Below the pieces are notes generated by a model. The model saw only the letters and a list, made by a program, of their open reading frames with translations, was not told the origin of the DNA and searched no databases. From positions 1 to 5,016 of the forward strand of contig CAIVAH010000095.1 in NCBI GenBank assembly GCA_903903765.1: a DNA stretch of 5,016 nucleotides, given 5' to 3'. The translations under genes and the position numbers were made by a program. This document shows, one piece after another, positions 1 to 5,016 of this stretch (the stretch's first letter is position 1; every line of letters begins with the position of its first letter). The stretch comes from an uncultured Methylococcaceae bacterium (GTDB lineage Bacteria; Pseudomonadota; Gammaproteobacteria; Methylococcales; Methylomonadaceae).

Positions 1-713
1 AAACAGCAGTCATTGACTTTGATGTAGGTTTACGTAATCTGGATTTAATCATGGGCTGTGAGCGCCGTGTGGTTTATGATTTTGTTAATGTCATCAATGA
101 AGAGGCAACGCTTAATCAAGCTTTGATTCGGGATAAAAACTGTAATTTATTATATATTTTACCTGCGTCACAAACTCGTGATAAAGATGCTTTAAGTCAA
201 GAAGGTGTGGGTAGAGTTTTAGACGAATTAAAGAAAGATTTTAAGTATATCGTTTGTGATTCTCCTGCGGGTATTGAGAAAGGTGCGCATTTAGCAATGT
301 ACTTTGCTGATGATGCTTTTGTCGTAACTAATCCGGAAGTTTCGTCTGTAAGAGACTCTGATCGTATGTTGGGGATTTTATCAAGTAAATCACGTAGGGC
401 AGAACAAAACGAAGAGCCGATTAACGAGTTTCTGTTGTTAACACGTTATTCGCCTGAGCGTGTTAAATTGGGAGAAATGTTAAGTGTTGATGATGTACAA
501 GATATTTTGTCTTTGCATTTATTGGGTGTTATTCCTGAATCAAAATCTGTACTTAACGCCTCAAACTCTGGTACGCCTGTTATTCTCGATGAAAAAAGTG
601 ATGCAGGCCAAGCTTATGCAGATATCGTGGCTCGCTACTTAGGAGAAGAAAGACCTCACCGCTTTATTGACGATAAAAAGGGATTTTTTAGGAATCTTTT
701 TGGAGGTAAATAA
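1..713 (+). CDS. minD: Septum site-determining ATPase MinD, 3' part (5' end outside window)
   Basis: MinD is a deviant Walker-A ATPase of the ParA/MIPZ group. In its ATP form it dimerises on the inner membrane, recruits MinC to block FtsZ rings near the poles, and is released by MinE. The frame is open from the window edge; the first complete codon is at position 3, giving 236 residues. From the remembered E. coli protein (270 residues), about 33 N-terminal residues, including the Walker A lysines, are missing. Visible are the switch I segment VIDFDVGLRNLDLIMG (window residues 3-18), the switch II segment YIVCDSPAGIE, the NPEVSSVRDSDR motif, and the C-terminal amphipathic membrane anchor GFFRNLFGGK. 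An ATG at 51 is internal (the Met of LIMGCERR), not the start. minE follows with a one-base overlap. Identification is secure; nothing in the visible part looks damaged. Confidence 0.97.
   Translation, partial: TAVIDFDVGLRNLDLIMGCERRVVYDFVNVINEEATLNQALIRDKNCNLLYILPASQTRDKDALSQEGVGRVLDELKKDFKYIVCDSPAGIEKGAHLAMYFADDAFVVTNPEVSSVRDSDRMLGILSSKSRRAEQNEEPINEFLLLTRYSPERVKLGEMLSVDDVQDILSLHLLGVIPESKSVLNASNSGTPVILDEKSDAGQAYADIVARYLGEERPHRFIDDKKGFFRNLFGGK
702..706 (+). promoter_or_regulatory. Ribosome binding site of minE inside the minD end
   Basis: GGAGG lies six bases before the minE ATG at 713 and is part of the Gly-Gly codons at the MinD C-terminus. With the TAATG stop/start overlap, this points to coupled translation of the two proteins. 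Confidence 0.8.
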
Positions 714-979
714 TGAGTTTATTGGATTATTTCAAAATTTCTAAAGTAAGTAGCGCTTCTCTAGCAAAAGAGAGATTGCAAATTTTGGTTGCGCATGAAA
801 GGTCCTCAAAGAACCAGCCATCGTATCTTCCGCAATTGCAAAAAGAATTGTTGGCGGTAATACAAAAATACGTAAACGTTAGTCAAGATGCTATTTCTGT
901 TAGTTTTGAGCAAGACGATGATCAAGAAACCTTAGAACTTAATATCGTGTTGCCTGATTTACAGGTTAAGGGTGTCTGA
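713..979 (+). CDS. minE: Cell division topological specificity factor MinE
   Basis: MinE (88 residues, the usual family length) stimulates the MinD ATPase, strips MinD from the membrane and drives the pole-to-pole oscillation that leaves midcell free for FtsZ. The sequence shows the N-terminal membrane-targeting segment MSLLDYF (residues 1-7), the MinD-binding segment ASLAKERLQILVAHER (about 15-30), and the dimerisation domain with the hallmark YLPQLQKELLAVIQKYV (about 38-54), ending in the beta strand LELNIVLPD. The ATG overlaps the minD TAA by one base and has a good GGAGG at 702-706, so the start is firm. The gene ends with tandem stops, TGA then TAG. No terminator is visible between it and the next gene. 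Confidence 0.97.
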   Translation: MSLLDYFKISKVSSASLAKERLQILVAHERSSKNQPSYLPQLQKELLAVIQKYVNVSQDAISVSFEQDDDQETLELNIVLPDLQVKGV

Positions 980-1044
980 TAGTGTTTTATTAATTTTAAT
1001 GCAATATGGTGTTAAAAATTGTATTTATTCAATTAATCTTTATC

Positions 1045-1051
1045 GAGGTGA
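1045..1051 (+). promoter_or_regulatory. Strong Shine-Dalgarno that fixes the start of the winged-helix gene
   Basis: GAGGTGA matches the anti-Shine-Dalgarno sequence over seven bases. The GAGGTG core ends six bases before the ATG at 1057. It lies inside the longer open frame starting at 1006 and so supports the shorter protein. Confidence 0.8.
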
Positions 1052-1056
1052 CGAAA

Positions 1057-1254
1057 ATGCTTAAATTAATTGGAGATGCTGCTGGTATTGTGTGGCAATA
1101 TCTGGATGCTAATGGCCCGTCTAGTGCAACTAAGATTATTAATGAAACCGATTTAAATAAAGTTGATGTGCAACGTGGTATTGGTTGGTTAATGAAAGAA
1201 GATAAGTTAAGTATTGAGATGGTAGGTCGTACTGAAGTTATCTCACTTAAATAA
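1057..1254 (+). CDS. Small winged helix-turn-helix protein (DUF2582-like)
   Basis: A 65-residue protein resembling the small winged-helix proteins of the DUF2582 group, whose precise role is not established. Segments can be laid out as helix 1 (about 4-18, IGDAAGIVWQYLDANG), helix 2 (about 22-30), a putative recognition helix (about 34-47, VDVQRGIGWLMKEDK) and a beta wing (about 51-64). The pattern 'SSATKI ... GIGWLMKEDKL' is typical of these proteins. The fold suggests nucleic-acid or protein binding, but no target is visible. The frame is open from an ATG at 1006, but the first 17 residues of that version are hydrophobic and unlike the family, while the ATG at 1057 has an excellent ribosome binding site. 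It lies 77 bases after minE on the same strand with no terminator between, so read-through from minDE is possible. A terminator follows about 50 bases after the stop. Confidence 0.85.
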   Translation: MLKLIGDAAGIVWQYLDANGPSSATKIINETDLNKVDVQRGIGWLMKEDKLSIEMVGRTEVISLK

Positions 1255-1306
1255 TATTTTTGTTATTCGTTTAAACTAATTTAGTTAATCTTATTGAGAA
1301 GATGTG

Positions 1307-1353
1307 TACGCGACGCGAAAATGACTATCGCGTCGCATGGTTTTTAATTTTTT
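1307..1353 (+). terminator. Rho-independent terminator after the winged-helix gene
   Basis: GCGACGCGA (1310-1318) pairs perfectly with TCGCGTCGC (1328-1336) around a nine-base loop. After one C/A mismatch the stem can extend by an A-T and a T-G pair (1307-1308 with 1338-1339). T-rich sequence follows at 1341-1345 and 1348-1353. It works in the + direction only: on the - strand the hairpin is not followed by a T-tract. The T-tract overlaps the stop codon of the convergent membrane-protein gene. Confidence 0.85.
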
Positions 1354-2654
1354 ATTTGTTGACTTATAAAATTAAGGCTTTTTGAACAAATTAGCCTTAT
1401 ATGCGGTAGTAGTTTTTTAAGTAATTTTATCGAGTTATTAAATACACTGGCCCCTGCTTTTTTGCTGCTGACTGATAGTTGATAGCCGAACTGTTTTAGG
1501 TTTGTATAATTAATAGGCCTGTCTCTTACTATCCTTTTTTTGCACAAGTAACGCAGTAGTCCGCTGACATACAGAACAAAAAGACTTATACCGCTAAAAA
1601 ACCATAATACTCTACCACTAGGTCCCAATGCTTCGCCAGTATGTAATGGCCAAATCCAAGTCGTAAATACCTCACCTTTTGTAAACTGGTTGGGATTGCG
1701 TATTTCTTTAATTTGGCCGCTCCAGCGGTCAACCCAAACTGTAGTATAAGGATGGCGGTGATTTACTTCGCTTTGCTGTCTTAAATTGATGCGATATACG
1801 CCGGTATCTCCATTAGGTGTGGTAATGCGGCGTAGTTCAGCTTTTGGAAAAGGTCCTTGAGCTACAAACGTTGCGGCAGATAACCCCGTTGGATGGTTGT
1901 TAGGAATCGCTGTGCTAGTAATCGTTCGGCCTGTTTGGCCGTGTTCCATGCCTGATGAGCCTGTAAAACTTTCTAGAATGCTGGGGTAACTTAATAAAAA
2001 TCCAGTGCTAGATAATGTTAGTAAAACCCACGCGCTAAATATACCTAGCCATCGGTGTATGTCAAAAGCTAGTAGCATTATGCCGTTATTAGCTCGAAAT
2101 CTAAAAGTATCTTTGATAGTTTTAAGTCCGGGCCACCATAAATACAGTCCAGTTAAGCAAGAAATACTTAATAAAAACCCTAGGATACCAACAAAATTCC
2201 AGCCAAATTTGTCCATATTAAGCTGAGTATGTAAATTTAAAAGCCAAGTCGTAAAGGTGCTCCCCCAGAAGCGATTGGTAATTACATCTGCAGTATAAGG
2301 GTTTACTGATACCATTAACGGTGCATAAAATTCAAAAAAAGTTTCAGATGGTTTTTCAAACCATGCGGTAATTACGCCGTTTGACGATAGCGGCATTTCT
2401 AAAGTCCAAGATCCCGTTTTGTGAGGGTGTGCTAATTTTATGGCGGTAAATATTTTGTCTAAGGTTTGGTATTGGCCTTTTGGATTTGTAACGATTAACT
2501 CTGGATTTAATAAAGCGTCTATATCCGCTCGATAAATACTTAAACTACCGGACAAGCCAATGATGGCAAAGAAAAGGCCGGCACTCAATGCTACATAAAG
2601 GTGGGCTTTTAACCAAACAGATCGGATAAATAGGCGTTGCATGGGTTGGTGCAT
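1344..2654 (-). CDS. PepSY-associated transmembrane protein (putative iron/siderophore reductase family)
   Basis: A 436-residue inner-membrane protein of the PepSY-associated TM (PiuB-like) family. Characterised members such as FoxB of Pseudomonas bind haem and reduce ferric siderophores; that role here is inference. Four hydrophobic helices are visible at about 19-41, 152-173, 195-222 and 347-369, with periplasmic-type domains between 1 and 2 and between 3 and 4. Histidines in family-typical places are H18 (WLKAHLYVAL), H142 (LLNLHTQL), H200 (FDIHRWLG) and H338 (WPLHTGEALG), candidate haem ligands. The VWVDRWSGQIKEIR segment (about 306-319) is PepSY-like. The basic C-terminal tail after the last helix (about 380-436) is long and unrecognised. 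The first ATG is used; no clear Shine-Dalgarno precedes it or the Met at residue 5. The regulator gene lies 229 bases upstream on the same strand, and a promoter-like sequence sits just before this gene. Confidence 0.88.
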   Translation of the reverse strand: MHQPMQRLFIRSVWLKAHLYVALSAGLFFAIIGLSGSLSIYRADIDALLNPELIVTNPKGQYQTLDKIFTAIKLAHPHKTGSWTLEMPLSSNGVITAWFEKPSETFFEFYAPLMVSVNPYTADVITNRFWGSTFTTWLLNLHTQLNMDKFGWNFVGILGFLLSISCLTGLYLWWPGLKTIKDTFRFRANNGIMLLAFDIHRWLGIFSAWVLLTLSSTGFLLSYPSILESFTGSSGMEHGQTGRTITSTAIPNNHPTGLSAATFVAQGPFPKAELRRITTPNGDTGVYRINLRQQSEVNHRHPYTTVWVDRWSGQIKEIRNPNQFTKGEVFTTWIWPLHTGEALGPSGRVLWFFSGISLFVLYVSGLLRYLCKKRIVRDRPINYTNLKQFGYQLSVSSKKAGASVFNNSIKLLKKLLPHIRLICSKSLNFISQQIKN

Positions 2655-2683
2655 ATGGTAAAGATTAATGAAGTTTATTTAAT

Positions 2684-2712
2684 ATTATCTCATAGACAAG
2701 CCTATATATTAA
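2684..2712 (-). promoter_or_regulatory. Candidate sigma70 promoter for the PepSY-family gene
   Basis: On the - strand, TTAATA (2712-2707) and GATAAT (2689-2684) are 17 bases apart, matching the -35 and -10 consensus at four and five of six positions. Transcription would begin near 2677, giving a leader of about 23 bases. The region is AT-rich, so chance matches are likely. No other clear feature was found in 2655-2883, and no terminator is visible after the regulator gene. Confidence 0.35.
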
Positions 2713-2883
2713 CTACTTACCCCGCCAGGTTTGAGCGAATGGATGTTTTTAGACTGATTTAGCCACAACTTCGTAGATTCTAGATGAGCGATTCGTTATT
2801 TTCGTCTAACTATTGAAAAATTCTTAGATTTATTTATAGAAATTTTGTATTGTAATTAATTTATGTTGTTTTAGTTAGGGTAA

Positions 2884-3594
2884 TTAACCTTTGCATGAAA
2901 TATCGGGTCCTAACAAAGCGTAGCCGGTACCTCGATACGTATGAATAGTAAAGTCTTTGTCAAAATCAGTTAATTTTTGGCGCAATCGACAAGTTATCGT
3001 ATTAAGTCGGTATTCTGATTTTTCTAATGATTCGAACTCTAGTAATTCAATAAATTTTTCACGTGTAACCACTTCACCTTGTTTTTCAAGCAAAGTTGTC
3101 ATGATTTTAGTGTCTAATTTGGTGAGATGTAAGAGGCGATTATCGGGTGACATAAGAATGTGACTTTTAATGTCTAATACCCATACAGGTATCGTTGATA
3201 GAGGCATTAAGCGTCTATGTATGCTTTTAATACAGGCATTTAATTCTCGCCAGTCAATGGGCTTGGTTAAATAAATATCAGCACCATGTTCTAGGCCATA
3301 AATTTTATCTAAGACACTAGTGCGTGCTGTTAGCATTATGATGCCATGTTGTTTATTTTTGGCGAGTCTATTCGCTATTGAGAAACCATTCTCACCTGGT
3401 AAGTTAATATCTAGTATATATATACTGCTGAGCCAGTTTCTTCTAAGTGTATTAAGTTGTTTGGCATTCTCTACACTTTTTACCTCATAACCCAGATGCA
3501 TTAATTGGTGTGTTAATTCAATACGCAAATTGTAATTGTCTTCAACGAGTGTAACTCTAATAGATTGTGATATTGGGTTTGCGGTTAAAGTCAT
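2884..3594 (-). CDS. Two-component response regulator, OmpR/PhoB family
   Basis: A 236-residue DNA-binding response regulator, presumably phosphorylated by the histidine kinase encoded just upstream. The receiver domain (about 12-128) has the acidic pair E18-D19, the phospho-acceptor D62 in YILDINLPGENGF, T89 in MLTAR and K111 in LTKP, so all catalytic positions are intact. The C-terminal winged-helix output domain (about 137-228) has the recognition-helix segment NTITCRLRQKL and the wing IHTYRGTGYAL typical of OmpR/PhoB proteins. The start is supported by AGGG at 3603-3600, five bases before the ATG. It lies 147 bases after the kinase gene and 229 bases before the PepSY-family gene, all on one strand. 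Autoregulation and control of the PepSY-family gene are plausible but not shown. It is not recognisable as a named regulator. Confidence 0.93.
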   Translation of the reverse strand: MTLTANPISQSIRVTLVEDNYNLRIELTHQLMHLGYEVKSVENAKQLNTLRRNWLSSIYILDINLPGENGFSIANRLAKNKQHGIIMLTARTSVLDKIYGLEHGADIYLTKPIDWRELNACIKSIHRRLMPLSTIPVWVLDIKSHILMSPDNRLLHLTKLDTKIMTTLLEKQGEVVTREKFIELLEFESLEKSEYRLNTITCRLRQKLTDFDKDFTIHTYRGTGYALLGPDISCKG

Positions 3595-3659
3595 AAATAC
3601 CCTATGATAAATATAAAGGCCAAGTGGTTTTCATATATTAAAGGCATTAACATAAGACT

Positions 3660-3682
3660 GTAATCATCCAAACGGATGATAC
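3660..3682. repeat. Inverted repeat upstream of the response regulator gene (possible operator)
   Basis: ATCATCC (3663-3669) and GGATGAT (3674-3680) form a perfect 7-bp inverted repeat around AAAC. Two more pairs (3660-3661 with 3681-3682) form if A3662 is bulged. It lies about 69 bases before the regulator start. On the - strand, one arm overlaps a weak possible -35 (TTACAG, 3663-3658), 17 bases from a TAATAT -10 (3640-3635). No T-tract follows on either strand, so it is not a standard terminator. The symmetry would suit a dimeric regulator, although OmpR-type proteins usually prefer direct repeats. Confidence 0.45.
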
Positions 3683-3741
3683 AAATATGATTTAAGCTGG
3701 TATTATCGCAAGGGATGTTCAGTATCAGCATATTCAGTCTG

Positions 3742-5016
3742 TTACCATTCTGTGTTGAGAGGAATATCTAGAATAAAGCTTATAATGTTGTTCTTAATTT
3801 TAACATCAATTGATCCGCCGTGTTGTTGGGCTATATTGCGCGTCAAGTATAAACCTAAGCCTGCTCCAGCAACATTATGTTTTTCGCTGCCTCGGTAATA
3901 TTTATTGAAGATTTTTTGTTTATCGAATAGTGCAATATCATCAGTAAGGTTACTAACTGTAAAGCGTAAAGTTAATTGAGTTATAAAATCAATGTTAAAA
4001 ATAATTTCAGTTTGTGGTGTGCTGTATTTATAAGCATTTTCAATTAAGTTGTTTAAAGCCACTTGCAATAAACTGAAGTCACCTACTCCTGTTCTGTAGT
4101 AATTTGAGCAGCAGATTTTGATGGTTTTGCTAGTGTAATTACCAATGCTAATGGCAATTGAACAATTACCTGATTCAAGTTCATTGGGTAAATTTATATG
4201 ATATCTTGAGATGATGGCATCAACTAAGTCATAGATCTGCCATGTTTCAATAACTAACTGTATATCATTGTCTGATCCAAAGCGTTTGTTCACCAATATA
4301 GTATTTAATAACGTATCAAGTCGTTCAATGGCTTTTCTAATATTGTGGTGGCGATTAATGGTATTAGTTTGTTCAGGCAAGGTTTCAAGCTCTAGACTTT
4401 GGATAATAGAGTCAATAATTGCAAGCGGTGTTTTAATTTCATGACCTAGCATGGAGATGAAGTTAATTAGTTCATTGCGTAAGTCTTGTTGTTGGAGGGT
4501 TTCTAGCGCAGATAATCTTTTCAGTTCCAGATTTGTTTGTTCAAGTTCAGATGTTACATTAGCAATAAATTTAACTAAATGCGATACAACCCTTGTATGG
4601 TTATTGGCATAAGGATCATAATTTATGATGCTATTGCTATTGCTATTGCTATTGCTATTGCTATTGCTATTGCTATTGCCTTCTTTAAAAGCAGCGACCA
4701 CCATAGTTGCGTTAAGCAGCTCCATTTCTGCCGATGAGGCTGCATATTCGCCATAAGTATAAAAACCAAAAGTAGGTGCAATATCTTGGAAAGGTAATGT
4801 TTCTAGGTTAGATTCATCTTGTAATAAGAACCGCCGGCAACCACATGAGTATAAGTAAATAGCTTCTGGTGCAAATTCTTGTAATTCTTTTTGAACAGAT
4901 TTAGCATTATTAATGATTAGTTTAGGGTCGCCGTAACCGAGTTTAAATTTTTCTCCGACGTTAATATCTGCTACAAATTGTAGGCCCTCATTAGCGGTAA
5001 TTTGGGTGGGGACACG
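3742..5016 (-). CDS. FIST-domain sensor histidine kinase, N-terminus outside the window
   Basis: The frame is open to the last base, giving 424 residues with the beginning missing. Window residues 1 to about 107 are the end of a FIST sensor (FIST_C): LYSCGCRRFLL (55-65), PTFGFYTYGE (81-90) and LLNATMVV (100-107). FIST domains are thought to bind small cytoplasmic ligands, possibly amino acids. Then come (Asn-Ser)8 (114-129), a probable coiled coil (about 143-182), the phospho-acceptor helix with H192 in SMLGHEIKTPLAII, and the ATPase domain (about 310-420) with N box ALNNLIENAYKYS, F box KIFNKYYRG and G2 box GAGLGLYLTRNIAQQHGG. The G1 box lacks the usual DxGxG (it reads VSNLTDDI), as in some related kinases from memory. 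No membrane helix is visible, so it is probably cytoplasmic. The Met at 4725 is not the start because FIST_C sequence precedes it. The cognate regulator gene is next downstream. Confidence 0.92.
   Translation of the reverse strand, partial: RVPTQITANEGLQFVADINVGEKFKLGYGDPKLIINNAKSVQKELQEFAPEAIYLYSCGCRRFLLQDESNLETLPFQDIAPTFGFYTYGEYAASSAEMELLNATMVVAAFKEGNSNSNSNSNSNSNSNSIINYDPYANNHTRVVSHLVKFIANVTSELEQTNLELKRLSALETLQQQDLRNELINFISMLGHEIKTPLAIIDSIIQSLELETLPEQTNTINRHHNIRKAIERLDTLLNTILVNKRFGSDNDIQLVIETWQIYDLVDAIISRYHINLPNELESGNCSIAISIGNYTSKTIKICCSNYYRTGVGDFSLLQVALNNLIENAYKYSTPQTEIIFNIDFITQLTLRFTVSNLTDDIALFDKQKIFNKYYRGSEKHNVAGAGLGLYLTRNIAQQHGGSIDVKIKNNIISFILDIPLNTEW
4630..4679. repeat. Hexanucleotide tandem repeat, 8 perfect copies plus 2 bases, inside the kinase gene
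   Basis: The + strand unit is GCTATT, repeated perfectly from 4630 to 4677, with a partial ninth unit (GC) at 4678-4679. Read on the coding strand it is AATAGC, giving eight Asn-Ser dipeptides. It joins the end of the FIST_C domain to the coiled coil of the kinase. Because the unit is six bases, gain or loss of copies changes linker length by two residues without breaking the frame. The lack of any synonymous changes suggests recent expansion by slippage. Confidence 0.95.

Noticed and set aside
1006..1056. Longer N-terminus for the winged-helix protein starting at the ATG at 1006
   Set aside because: The 17 extra residues are hydrophobic and unlike the family, no ribosome binding site precedes 1006, and a strong GAGGTGA sits before the ATG at 1057.
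2005..2226. Open frame of 73 codons on the + strand inside the PepSY-family gene
   Set aside because: It lies wholly antisense to a well-supported coding gene, has no recognisable motifs and no clear ribosome binding site.
2671..2689. Fur-box-like sequence (GATAATATTAAAT) before the PepSY-family gene
   Set aside because: Only about half the positions agree with the 19-bp consensus, little more than expected in AT-rich DNA; it is better explained as a -10 region.
2957..3163. Open frame of 68 codons on the + strand inside the response regulator gene
   Set aside because: Antisense to the conserved output domain; the Ser/Asn-rich translation looks like a by-product of the opposite strand.
3660..3682. 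Hairpin after the kinase gene as an intrinsic terminator
   Set aside because: No T-tract follows the stem in the direction of transcription, and the stem is short.
3719..3738. Two TTCAGT direct repeats 14 bases apart just after the kinase stop
   Set aside because: Six-base repeats in one pair are easily due to chance, and the position far from the regulator start gives no added support.
4630..4679. Short tandem array as a CRISPR or replication iteron
   Set aside because: The six-base units have no spacers and lie in frame in a conserved gene, so a coding microsatellite explains them.
4723..4725. ATG at 4725 as the start of the histidine kinase
   Set aside because: The frame stays open upstream to the window edge and encodes conserved FIST_C motifs, which this start would cut in the middle.

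Overview
The window is AT-rich bacterial chromosome and looks proteobacterial, most likely gammaproteobacterial. The evidence is a MinD/MinE pair very close to the proteobacterial type, followed by a small winged-helix gene, with compact gene packing. The genus cannot be fixed from this sequence.

Left part (1-1254, + strand): the 3' end of minD, then minE overlapping the minD stop by one base (TAATG), then a 65-residue winged-helix protein 77 bases downstream. MinD and MinE form the oscillating system that places the division septum. The minD start and the Walker A motif lie before the window. A GC-rich hairpin with a T-tract (about 1307-1353) ends this transcript and abuts the convergent gene on the other strand.

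Right part (1344-5016, - strand): in transcription order, a soluble FIST-domain sensor histidine kinase (N-terminus outside the window), an OmpR/PhoB-type response regulator, and a four-helix PepSY-family membrane protein resembling inner-membrane iron or siderophore reductases. The kinase continues in frame to the last base of the window. An apparent start at 4725 is only an internal Met, because the 97 codons before it encode recognisable FIST_C sequence. Gaps of 147 and 229 bases separate the three genes, and the second holds a fair sigma70-like promoter. The membrane gene may therefore have its own transcript and be a target of the two-component pair rather than a strict operon member.

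Most notable: (i) a perfect 8-copy hexanucleotide repeat in the kinase gene encoding (Asn-Ser)8 exactly between the FIST sensor and the coiled coil leading to the phospho-His domain, where copy-number change would alter linker length without shifting frame; (ii) a 7-bp inverted repeat with a 4-base spacer upstream of the regulator gene, a possible operator; (iii) the gene pairing of FIST kinase, regulator and PepSY protein, which suggests a cytoplasmic small-ligand signal controlling a membrane redox or metal-handling protein. No RNA gene, insertion sequence, CRISPR array or phage feature was seen, and no stretch over 300 bases lacks a gene.
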